Source: Bacteroidia bacterium (GTDB lineage Bacteria; Bacteroidota; Bacteroidia; Flavobacteriales; Flavobacteriaceae). From it: a stretch of 64,000 bases of DNA. The position numbers were made by a program, and so were the translations under genes. Location: positions 124,001 to 188,000 of the forward strand of contig JAUIDI010000004.1 of the NCBI GenBank assembly GCA_030428705.1. The letters are read 5' to 3'. The notes under the pieces were generated by a model. That model saw only the letters and a list, made by a program, of their open reading frames with translations, was not told where the DNA came from and did no database searches. Numbering within the stretch: the stretch's first letter is position 1; every line of letters starts with the position of its first letter. Shown here one piece after another: positions 25,463 through 33,674 of this stretch.

Positions 25463-26713
25463 TTATTTATCCCAAACTTCCGCGGCCAAACCGTTGAGGT
25501 CATAGACCACCTTACCATCCCTGATCGTCAGTTCGCACTCCAACTTTTTATTGCCTTTCATCTTTTTGCCTTTGGTGTCTATAAAACCGAAATCGCCTTC
25601 GCGTAAGTTCAGAATGACCACGTCGGCCACCGCGCCAACTGAAAGATGCCCTAAATCCTCACGCTTGATCGCTTTCGCAGAACTCCATGTGGTCGCCTCA
25701 ATTACCTTTGAAACAGGCATGTTCAGATTCAAAAACTTGGACATTACATTGACAATATCTTTCATGCCACCGTTCATACTACCTGTATGCAAATCGGTAC
25801 TAATGGTATTCGGTATAAATCCTTGTTTCATAGCCGGTACGACCTGCTCGAACAAAAAGCTTCCACCTCCATGGCCAACATCGAAGATAATTCCTCTTTT
25901 TTGCGCCGCAAAGGCAAAATCCTCGACCTTGCCCTTTTCGTTTACCAAGGGAGTACGCCCATTGACATGCGCATAGGCATGCGTGAAAATATCACCGGGC
26001 CGCAATTTTTCCATGAACAAAGTTTTAAGGGAAAGTTCTGGATCACTTCCCCCAAAATCGATCATTACCGGAATGTTCGCTAACTTTCCGGCCTCGACCG
26101 CACGCTCGGTCGGAGTCCAATCAAAACCTGAGTAATGCGCCAATTTTACGCCGACCACATAATCAGGGTATCGTTTGGCGACCATTGCGGTGAGCTTGGG
26201 ATCCATATCGCCCTGGTTCTGTTCAATTGCCCCACCTTTCATTCCTGAGCCCACAATGTTCAAAAAGGAGAGTACCCGCGTCTTGGAACGGTCTATTACC
26301 TGTTCTTTGAACTGTCTGAAATTTCTCCAGCCTGCTCCCCCAGCATCCACAATCGTGGTTACACCTATCCTTAGACTAAATCCATCCGGTGGAAGTGCCG
26401 TAAAACTGTTACTTAGATAGGCATCAGGTTCGGTTCCGTGAAAGTTGTGACTGTGAATGTCGATTAGACCAGGGGCAACATAAAGTCCTTTTGCATCGAT
26501 TGTCTTTGCCGCCTTCGATTCGGAAATGTTAGAAGAAACTTCGGCTATCTTTCCCTCCTTTATAGCAACATCAAGAACTTTGTCGATTCCGTTTTTGGCA
26601 TCAATTACGTGGCCACTTTTTAAAAGGAGATCATACTCTTGTGCGCTGGAAAACAAAACACAGCACATTAAAAAAAGCGTTGTTGCCTTAAATCGTTCCA
26701 TTGGTCTTTTCAT
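25463..26713 (-). CDS. Exported amidohydrolase/deacetylase-family metallohydrolase
   Basis: 416 residues with a Sec signal ending FSSAQ at about residue 25. The metal-dependent barrel shows DIHSHNFHG (His87 and His89), VGVKLAHYSG (Lys region), FTHAYAHVNG, FDVGHGGGSF and STDLHTGS. Members of this group (Atu3266-like) remove acetyl groups from small acids. They are often found beside SelA-like PLP enzymes, as here. An N-acetyl amino-sugar acid is a plausible substrate. Confidence 0.85.
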   Translation of the reverse strand: MKRPMERFKATTLFLMCCVLFSSAQEYDLLLKSGHVIDAKNGIDKVLDVAIKEGKIAEVSSNISESKAAKTIDAKGLYVAPGLIDIHSHNFHGTEPDAYLSNSFTALPPDGFSLRIGVTTIVDAGGAGWRNFRQFKEQVIDRSKTRVLSFLNIVGSGMKGGAIEQNQGDMDPKLTAMVAKRYPDYVVGVKLAHYSGFDWTPTERAVEAGKLANIPVMIDFGGSDPELSLKTLFMEKLRPGDIFTHAYAHVNGRTPLVNEKGKVEDFAFAAQKRGIIFDVGHGGGSFLFEQVVPAMKQGFIPNTISTDLHTGSMNGGMKDIVNVMSKFLNLNMPVSKVIEATTWSSAKAIKREDLGHLSVGAVADVVILNLREGDFGFIDTKGKKMKGNKKLECELTIRDGKVVYDLNGLAAEVWDK

Positions 26714-26730
26714 GATTGTATATTAAAATG

Positions 26731-28491
26731 TTATTCAGTGGTCACCCTAATAGGTTCTACGGGCAACCCACTTTCTTCTTGGGCTTTTCGCAATTGGCTT
26801 ACTTCGGTTTCCGATACTCCGGAGGCTTCGTTGCCAAAACTCGAGCGTATAAAGGTCAGCACCTGTGCAATTTCTTCATCTTTCAAGAAACTGTGCTGTG
26901 GCATTACTCCATTGTACACTTCGTCATTGATTTTCAAACTACCTTCCATTCCCTGTAGCATGACCTGAATCAGCCTTTCCTTGTCACCAGTTACCCAATC
27001 GGTATCGATCAATGGTGGAAACCTTCCGGATGCGCCCCTACCATTCATTTGATGACAGGCACTGCAATATTGCTGATAAATCTTTGCGCCACCGACCAAG
27101 TTTTCCGGAAGCAAGTTGTCTTTGACTTCATCGGGGCTTCTAATATGTGACAACTGCTTTCTGTCTTCCATCGCCAACAGTTGTTCCTCCTTGAATTCCG
27201 ATTTATCCCCATCGTAGGTAATCTTCCATATCTTTCCTTTGACCGAATCTGAAATGTATAGCTCGCCATCGGGTCCAACCGCTAGGCCCATAGGTCTATA
27301 GTGGGCATCCTTAACGCTTTCTATTGGGTCAACAACTGCAAAACCATCGGCAAAAACTTCATATTCGCCACTTGGTGTTCCATCTTTAAAAGGAACAAAG
27401 CCCACAAAATAACCCGATTGCGGATAAGGCGCCCTATTCGTGGATCCATGAAATGCGATAAAAGCGCCATTTCTGTAACGCTCAGGAAATTGGTCTCCTT
27501 GGTAAAACAATAGGTCATTCGGTGCCCAATGCCCCGGGAAACCGATAATCGGGTCTTCAAAATCGGCACATCGACCGATTATTTCCCCATCGCCCCCATA
27601 TTCGGGTGCAAGTACCTTTTTCCCTTTTATCTGATCGTAGTAGCAGTAGGGCCACCCAAAATTAGAGCCTTCGGTAATTCTCATAAATTCTTCAGAAGGA
27701 AGCAATGCGCTTTCGCGTGGTGTGTAGCGATCGGGCCAAAGTCTCAATAGGTCGTCGCGACCATGCATTACCGCATATAATTCCCCGTCAACGGGATTCC
27801 AGTTCATTGCTACCAGACTTCGTATGCCCGAGGCATATTTATAACCGTCTTTTTGTGTTTGGTTCAATTTATTGGCATCGAAGCGCCAGACGCCACCATG
27901 ATGTTCCAATTGAGGGCAAGGATCCATTCCCGCAACGCCCGGCGTACGTTTTGGATCTTGACAGGCATTCGAGGGCGCCCCGAAAGGAACGAATATATGA
28001 CCCTCATTATCGAACGCTATAGGTTTGCCAATATGTTCGTGCTTACCATGTTCGTGATCATCGATTACCACTATTTCGACCTCCCCTTCGGGGACTAACG
28101 ATCCGGGTTTTAGTTTTTGTCGGTAAACCACCAGGTCGGAACTGTAATAAATATACCCGTTATAGATTCTCATGGCTGTGGCATAACTCCACTTTTCGAC
28201 TTCGCTGGTACCGAACCTTTCCATATTGTCGGCCCTACTATCGCCATCGGTATCTTTTAATGCCATCGCAACACCTTTCTGGGTCGAATTTCTCAACTTC
28301 GCATATAGGATATTGTCATCGGTGACCGCCATATGGCGTACCGTCTCTTCAATGCTATCGATGACCACTGCCGAGCTGAAACCTTCAGGAAGATAAAGTC
28401 CTCCGTCAGTGGGGGTCTTTTTACATTGTACGAACAATATGGCCAACAAGAAATACTTCGGAAAATTCTTTAAGCCGGGCAATGACTTCAT
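26731..28491 (-). CDS. PQQ-type sugar dehydrogenase lipoprotein fused to cytochrome c
   Basis: 586 residues. The lipobox ends ILFVQC (Cys23). Residues about 30-440 form a sorbosone/aldose-dehydrogenase beta-propeller (YASGIRSLVAMNWNP, GSNFGWPYCYYD, PMGLAVGPDGELYISDS). Residues about 465-555 are a class I cytochrome c with CSACH (Cys476, Cys479, His480) and a distal Met in GVMPQHS. It should oxidise a sugar in the periplasm, passing electrons to the respiratory chain. No PQQ-synthesis genes are in the window. It follows a perfect palindrome at 28573-28594. Confidence 0.85.
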   Translation of the reverse strand: MKSLPGLKNFPKYFLLAILFVQCKKTPTDGGLYLPEGFSSAVVIDSIEETVRHMAVTDDNILYAKLRNSTQKGVAMALKDTDGDSRADNMERFGTSEVEKWSYATAMRIYNGYIYYSSDLVVYRQKLKPGSLVPEGEVEIVVIDDHEHGKHEHIGKPIAFDNEGHIFVPFGAPSNACQDPKRTPGVAGMDPCPQLEHHGGVWRFDANKLNQTQKDGYKYASGIRSLVAMNWNPVDGELYAVMHGRDDLLRLWPDRYTPRESALLPSEEFMRITEGSNFGWPYCYYDQIKGKKVLAPEYGGDGEIIGRCADFEDPIIGFPGHWAPNDLLFYQGDQFPERYRNGAFIAFHGSTNRAPYPQSGYFVGFVPFKDGTPSGEYEVFADGFAVVDPIESVKDAHYRPMGLAVGPDGELYISDSVKGKIWKITYDGDKSEFKEEQLLAMEDRKQLSHIRSPDEVKDNLLPENLVGGAKIYQQYCSACHQMNGRGASGRFPPLIDTDWVTGDKERLIQVMLQGMEGSLKINDEVYNGVMPQHSFLKDEEIAQVLTFIRSSFGNEASGVSETEVSQLRKAQEESGLPVEPIRVTTE

Positions 28492-28572
28492 GCTAATCGT
28501 AGCTTTTTGGATTGGTATTGTGCAACCCTGTCAAGGTAAAGTTCTTTTGAATAATAAGCAAGGGAATGAACC

Positions 28573-28594
28573 AAAATGTGTTCGAACACATTTT
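28573..28594. promoter_or_regulatory. 22-base perfect palindrome upstream of the sugar dehydrogenase gene
   Basis: The perfect palindrome runs from 28573 to 28594, with core TGTGTTCGAACACA flanked by AAAA and TTTT. It lies 82 bases before the start of the leftward dehydrogenase gene and after the CBM9-like gene. Such long symmetry is expected of a dimeric repressor operator. A hairpin terminator of the CBM9-like gene is possible, but the centre leaves almost no loop. Confidence 0.55.
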
Positions 28595-28657
28595 TGCATC
28601 CAATATTGAATCCCTCCCTAAATTCCAATAGGAAATCGACTTAAAAACTTTAGGGGA

Positions 28658-29410
28658 CTATTCGAAAACAACCTGGCCAAAAAACTCAGGCCGATGGAAG
28701 TCGGGGCGATCGGTGCCGACGGGATTCCAACTGATATAATGTGCCTCGGCAGTTTTATTCCCGCATTTGTAGAAGTTGGCACTAGTCGTAAGCCCTTTCA
28801 ATCGAATATCCTTGTCATGAACCAAACTTGTAGCTGGAATAATGATCGTCATTTCCCAGGTATAATCTCCCGATTTTTCTTTAAAGGATTGGTTTCCCAA
28901 AGAGGAGGTTACCTTTATTTCTTCTTCAATAATTTCAGGGCTTACAAAAGTACGGTCAGCACGCCCAGGCCCATAGGCCAAATGCGTGACCCCTACACAG
29001 TTGAACTCGAAATTATAATAATTGCCATTCGCTTTCGGGTCAAAGAAAAATTCTACGCAACTGTCATTCGAAACACCACCGTTAGTCTCGGCAACCTCCG
29101 CTAAAATACTTTTCTCCTTCACGTAATACTTCAGCCAAATTTGATTGTCGTGATGCGCAATTCTGAACTGTACCTCGGGCAAATATTGAAATTCGTCCCA
29201 ATTGAGCAGATTGATCGCATGAAGTTCTGCTTGTTCTTCCAATAATTTTGAAACAATGGCCAAATCGATTTTTTTATCCGTTTTGATTTCTTGTACATGC
29301 AGGGTTTTGGGTTTTTCCATTTGGGCAAAGCAACTTATAAAGGACAAACATAAAAACGATGTCAAGATAAGTCCTTTGATTTTTAAACCGAGGTCGTGAA
29401 ACGCTTTCAT
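28658..29410 (-). CDS. Exported carbohydrate-binding family 9-like protein
   Basis: 250 residues from the ATG at 29410; the frame is open seven codons further up. A signal sequence runs to CFAQ (about residue 30). The body is a CBM9-like beta-sandwich (VQFRIAHHDNQIWLKYYVKE, GVSNDSCVEFFFDP, YTWEMTIIIPATSL) that typically binds sugar chain ends. It is the first gene of the long leftward operon. Confidence 0.78.
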   Translation of the reverse strand: MKAFHDLGLKIKGLILTSFLCLSFISCFAQMEKPKTLHVQEIKTDKKIDLAIVSKLLEEQAELHAINLLNWDEFQYLPEVQFRIAHHDNQIWLKYYVKEKSILAEVAETNGGVSNDSCVEFFFDPKANGNYYNFEFNCVGVTHLAYGPGRADRTFVSPEIIEEEIKVTSSLGNQSFKEKSGDYTWEMTIIIPATSLVHDKDIRLKGLTTSANFYKCGNKTAEAHYISWNPVGTDRPDFHRPEFFGQVVFE

Positions 29411-29511
29411 CCTAATCGAGCAATTATGCATTCGCTACTAATTTACCTTATTTTTAATTGACTTGGATTCCACTCCTAAAGATTGGCCCTATATTTTAAT
29501 ACCTTTATCAA

Positions 29512-31026
29512 ATGAACAAACTACCCATACTTATCGCGGTTACGATTTTTTGTATCTCATGCGGCAATAAAAAAGAACCTATAATAGAAAAACCTAATAT
29601 CGTTTTCATCTTCGCCGACGACCTGACCTATACGGCCATCAACGCCTTGGGCAATGACGAGATTCAGACTCCGAACCTGAATCGATTGGTACAAAACGGT
29701 ACGACGTTTACCCATGCGTACAATATGGGGGGCTGGAACGGTGCCATATGTGCGGCTTCACGTGCGATGATTATTTCGGGGCGCAGTGTCTGGGCAGCCA
29801 ATGCCTTTCGCCAAAGATGGATCCAAGGCCTGGATATGGACAAGACCTGGGGCAAACTCATGGAAGGTGCCGGATACGAAACCTATATGACCGGCAAATG
29901 GCATGTCGATGCTCCCGCCGATAGCGTTTTTCAAAATGTCGTACATGTCAGGCCTGGTATGCCAAGGGATTCTTGGAGCCATCACGGCACCATACCCATT
30001 GTAAACGATATGTTGGCGAAGGGAGCGACCAACGAAGAAATCAGGGCAATCGGCTATAATCGGCCGTTAAGTGAAAATGATACAACTTGGTCGCCGACCG
30101 ATAAAAAGTATGGCGGTTTTTGGCAAGGCGGCAAACACTGGAGCAAAGTATTGAAAGACGATGCGCTGGGTTTTATCGCTAAGGCCAAGGAAAGCGACAA
30201 CCCATTCTTTATGTACCTCGCCTTCAATGCGCCACATGACCCAAGACAAGCACCACAGGAATACTTGGACAAATACCCTTTAGAAAATCTAAGCGTTCCT
30301 GAAAGTTTTCTCCCCATGTATCCTTTTAAGGACAGCATCGGCAATGGCCCTGGTTTAAGGGACGAGGCCTTGGCACCTTTTCCCAGAACGGAATACGCGG
30401 TCAAAAAACATAAACAGGAGTATTATGCTCTCATAACCCATCTTGATGATCAGATAGGAAAAATTCTGGAGGCTTTAAAAGCTTCTGGAAAGATGGACAA
30501 TACCTACATTATTTTCACCTCCGACCATGGATTGGCCGTGGGCAGGCATGGCCTGCTCGGAAAACAATCGCAATTTGACCATAGCATTCGACCTCCATTT
30601 ATGATTGTCGGGCCCGATATTCCTGAAGGAAAAAAAATCGATGCGGATATCTATCTGCAGGATGCCATGGCGACAAGTCTTGATTTAGCGGACATTGAAA
30701 AACCCGATTATGTATTCTTCAACAGTATTCTTGATTTAATCGATGGAAGCCGGACAGAAAGTCATTACGATGCGATTTATAACGGGTACATCGATTTTCA
30801 ACGAATGATTCGCAAAGATGGCTTCAAACTAATCGTCTATCCGAAATTGAAGAAGATACTACTGTTCGATATGGAAAAAGACCCCGAAGAAATGAACGAT
30901 CTGGCCGAATTGCCCGAATATCAAGAAAAAGTGGATATGCTATTTTCTGACCTTTTGGTGCTACAAACTGAACTGAAAGACCATTTGGATATTAGTCATA
31001 TAAGACCGGCAACAATCCTTGATTGA
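29512..31026 (+). CDS. Sulfatase (family S1)
   Basis: 504 residues with a lipobox-like FCISC near residue 17. The formylglycine site is Cys80 in C-A-A-S-R; FADDLTYTAINALG and the late FTSDHGLAVGRHG hold the metal ligands. It removes sulfate esters from a glycan. It needs an anaerobic or FGE-type maturase, which is not in this window. It points away from the CBM9-like gene and towards the lactonase. Confidence 0.88.
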   Translation: MNKLPILIAVTIFCISCGNKKEPIIEKPNIVFIFADDLTYTAINALGNDEIQTPNLNRLVQNGTTFTHAYNMGGWNGAICAASRAMIISGRSVWAANAFRQRWIQGLDMDKTWGKLMEGAGYETYMTGKWHVDAPADSVFQNVVHVRPGMPRDSWSHHGTIPIVNDMLAKGATNEEIRAIGYNRPLSENDTTWSPTDKKYGGFWQGGKHWSKVLKDDALGFIAKAKESDNPFFMYLAFNAPHDPRQAPQEYLDKYPLENLSVPESFLPMYPFKDSIGNGPGLRDEALAPFPRTEYAVKKHKQEYYALITHLDDQIGKILEALKASGKMDNTYIIFTSDHGLAVGRHGLLGKQSQFDHSIRPPFMIVGPDIPEGKKIDADIYLQDAMATSLDLADIEKPDYVFFNSILDLIDGSRTESHYDAIYNGYIDFQRMIRKDGFKLIVYPKLKKILLFDMEKDPEEMNDLAELPEYQEKVDMLFSDLLVLQTELKDHLDISHIRPATILD

Positions 31027-31038
31027 AGCCAACAAAGA

Positions 31039-31866
31039 TTACAGATTATAGAATTTGATTGCGTTCCCGCCCGTAATGGTCTTCTTTTCATCGTCGCTTA
31101 GCGGAGCAATGAAATCGGCTACCAATTGCTTAACCTGCCCATAATTTCCTGCCACAAGACAAACCGGCCAATCGGATCCGTACATGATGCGGTCGGCGCC
31201 AAAAGCGTTCAGTACCCAATCCATATAGGGTGAAATCTGTTGGGGAGTCCAAGTTTTATAATCGGCCTCGGTAATCATTCCCGATAGTTTGCAGTGGACA
31301 TTTTCGTGTTGGGCGATTTCCTTCATCAAGACGGCCCATCCTTCAAAAAACCCATCTTTGATGTAGGGCTTGGCGATATGGTCAATAACAAATTTTTGGT
31401 TCGGAAACTGTTTTACGAATTCCAAAGCAGCTGCTAATTGATGCGGAAAAACAAGAATGTCATAAACATAACTGTATTTTTCCAATAATGAAATACCCCT
31501 TAAAAAATCAGGCCTCATCAAGAAATTATGATCGGCTTCACCTTGTACGATATGGCGCCACCCTTTTAGCTTTTTCTCTGAGCTATACTTTTCCAATACC
31601 CCGTCAACGTCGTCCGATCGTAGATCGACCCAGCCCACAACACCTTTGATAAAATCATTTTGATTGGCAAGGTCGAGCAAGAAATCGGTTTCGGCCAAGG
31701 TTTGATCCGCCTGAACGGCCACACAGCCATCAATATCGTTTTCTTGATAGACTTTCTTTAAATCTTCCGGCAGGAAATCACGACGGATAACCGCCATTTC
31801 CTCATTGATCCAAGCGTGTTTTACAGGTTCATATTTCCAGAAATGTTGATGCGAATCAATGGTCAT
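31039..31866 (-). CDS. Sugar lactonase, amidohydrolase-2 family (L-fuconolactonase-like)
   Basis: 275 residues beginning IDSHQHFWKY, the HxH metal motif of the L-fucono/L-rhamnono-lactonase group. Further motifs are VVGWVDLRSDDV, FVIDHIAKPYI and MYGSDWPVC with the conserved Asp. It hydrolyses a sugar-acid lactone to its open acid in the cytosol. It follows the altronate-dehydratase homologue by 42 bases, which fits a non-phosphorylative oxidation pathway. Confidence 0.85.
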   Translation of the reverse strand: MTIDSHQHFWKYEPVKHAWINEEMAVIRRDFLPEDLKKVYQENDIDGCVAVQADQTLAETDFLLDLANQNDFIKGVVGWVDLRSDDVDGVLEKYSSEKKLKGWRHIVQGEADHNFLMRPDFLRGISLLEKYSYVYDILVFPHQLAAALEFVKQFPNQKFVIDHIAKPYIKDGFFEGWAVLMKEIAQHENVHCKLSGMITEADYKTWTPQQISPYMDWVLNAFGADRIMYGSDWPVCLVAGNYGQVKQLVADFIAPLSDDEKKTITGGNAIKFYNL

Positions 31867-31908
31867 CTTGTCGGTTGTTTAGCGGTTTATATTTTTAACG
31901 AACATATT

Positions 31909-33561
31909 CTACAATGAAATTCCTCTTTTCCAAGGAATAAAATCCTCTTGCCCCAACCTTACCGCAGCGGTAACGGCCTCGCCACTTGCCACTTTTATGA
32001 TATAATCCAGTAATTCGGCCCCTTTCGTCTCGATCGTATCCTCACCGGTAATGATGCTTCCGGTATTGAAGTCTATGATGTCGGGCATCCGTTCCGTCAA
32101 GGTATTGTTACTTGACATTTTGATTACAGGGGCAATGGGGTTTCCCGTCGGGGTGCCCAATCCTGTTGTAAAGGCAATAACGTTACATCCGGAGCCCGCG
32201 AGTCCAGTGGTACTCTCCACGTCATTGCCCGGGGTACACAATAAATTGAGTCCTTTACGGGTCGATTTTTCGGTATAATCCAGTACCTGGGTCACGGGTG
32301 ATGTTCCTCCTTTTTTTGCGGCTCCAGCTGATTTGATGGCATCCGTAATCAGGCCATCCTTGATATTGCCGGGCGAAGGGTTATTGGCAAAGGCCGATCC
32401 CAAGGCCACCGCCCTTGCGGAATACGAATCCATAAGATTGGCAAATTTCTTCGCCTCGGTTTCCGTCGCACACCGATTTATCAGTTCTTGTTCGACTCCG
32501 TTCAATTCGGGAAATTCGGATAGAATGGTCGTTCCGCCGAGCGCGACCAACAAATCGGATGCACAACCCAATGCAGGGTTCGCCGAGATTCCTGAAAACC
32601 CATCGGAAGCGCCACATTCAAGTCCCAAAGTCAAATGGGCCAGCGAGGCCGATGCACGTTCGATCTTGTTCGCCTCGATCAGCCCTATAAAGGTTTTCTT
32701 TACGGCCTCTTCGATAAAGTGTCGTTCGCTTTCACTTTTCTGTTGCTCTAAAATATAAAGCGGCTTCGAAAAGTTTGGGTCGCGCGCCTCGATTCCTTTC
32801 AATACATTCTTGACTTCGGCGTTTTGGCAGCCCAAACTTAGAATCGTGGCACCTGCAACATTCGGATTGGTAATATAACCTGCAAAAAGGTTACATAGAG
32901 TTTCGGAGTCTAGACGGAAGCCGCCACACCCTCCTTCATGGGTCAGAAATTTGATGCCATCAACATTCGGGAACAACCTGTTTTGTATAATTTCATCAGG
33001 GCCCTGAATAATTTTGGACCCCATTAATTCATCTTCGCTTGCCCCATTTTTATATCGACTTACCAAGGTCTCGGTGTCAACGATAAAATCGCTGGTCGTA
33101 TAATAACCCAATGATTTTAGCAAAGCCGATTTCATCACTTCGACATTTCTGTTCTCACAGAAGACCATGGGAATGACCAACCAATAATTGGCCGTACCTA
33201 CGCTACCGTCGGCCCTATGATAGCCGTTAAAAGTTTTGTCTTTCCATCGGGTAACATCCGGTGCCGACCAATGCAATTTTTCTTTGCCGACCGCATATTC
33301 CGAAGAGGCATGAACCACATTTTCTGTGGTAATCGCCTCACCCCTTGCAATCGGTTCGGTCGCCCTGCCCACCAAGGCCCCGTACATGATTATTTCATCA
33401 TTGACCGATAGTTCGGAAACAGTAAATTTGTGTTTCGCCGATACGTTCGTGGCCAATTCGAAATGGACATCGTTATGATCGATCAACGTGCCTTTCGGCA
33501 AATCTTGAAGGGCGGCCAGTACATTGTCTTTGGGGTGTATCTGTAAAAAGCTTTTTGACAT
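31909..33561 (-). CDS. Altronate dehydratase-family sugar-acid dehydratase (UxaA-like)
   Basis: 550 residues. Residues about 10-95 are an SAF-type domain (ILVHPKDNVLAAL-like start, EAITTENV). The larger C-terminal domain has THEGGCGGFRLD, LGLECGASDGFSGISANPALG and GLGTPTGNPIAPVIK, the Fe/Mn-binding core of UxaA/GarD. It should dehydrate a sugar acid to a 2-keto-3-deoxy acid. Altronate, fuconate or another acid is possible. Confidence 0.85.
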   Translation of the reverse strand: MSKSFLQIHPKDNVLAALQDLPKGTLIDHNDVHFELATNVSAKHKFTVSELSVNDEIIMYGALVGRATEPIARGEAITTENVVHASSEYAVGKEKLHWSAPDVTRWKDKTFNGYHRADGSVGTANYWLVIPMVFCENRNVEVMKSALLKSLGYYTTSDFIVDTETLVSRYKNGASEDELMGSKIIQGPDEIIQNRLFPNVDGIKFLTHEGGCGGFRLDSETLCNLFAGYITNPNVAGATILSLGCQNAEVKNVLKGIEARDPNFSKPLYILEQQKSESERHFIEEAVKKTFIGLIEANKIERASASLAHLTLGLECGASDGFSGISANPALGCASDLLVALGGTTILSEFPELNGVEQELINRCATETEAKKFANLMDSYSARAVALGSAFANNPSPGNIKDGLITDAIKSAGAAKKGGTSPVTQVLDYTEKSTRKGLNLLCTPGNDVESTTGLAGSGCNVIAFTTGLGTPTGNPIAPVIKMSSNNTLTERMPDIIDFNTGSIITGEDTIETKGAELLDYIIKVASGEAVTAAVRLGQEDFIPWKRGISL

Positions 33562-33597
33562 ATCTTAATTTAAATAGCCTTATTTTGGTAGACAGGA

Positions 33598-33616
33598 TTT
33601 CCTTTTGAAAAGGAAA
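33598..33616. promoter_or_regulatory. 19-base palindrome upstream of the altronate-dehydratase homologue
   Basis: TTTCCTTTT and AAAAGGAAA flank a single central G. It lies 37 bases before the start of the leftward gene, and the 1-base centre makes a hairpin unlikely. An operator is the simpler reading, though AT richness weakens it. Confidence 0.35.
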
Positions 33617-33674
33617 CAACTAAAATAACCATCTTTTTAAGATAGTTGATCTTAGATTCTCAATAAAATGTGGC

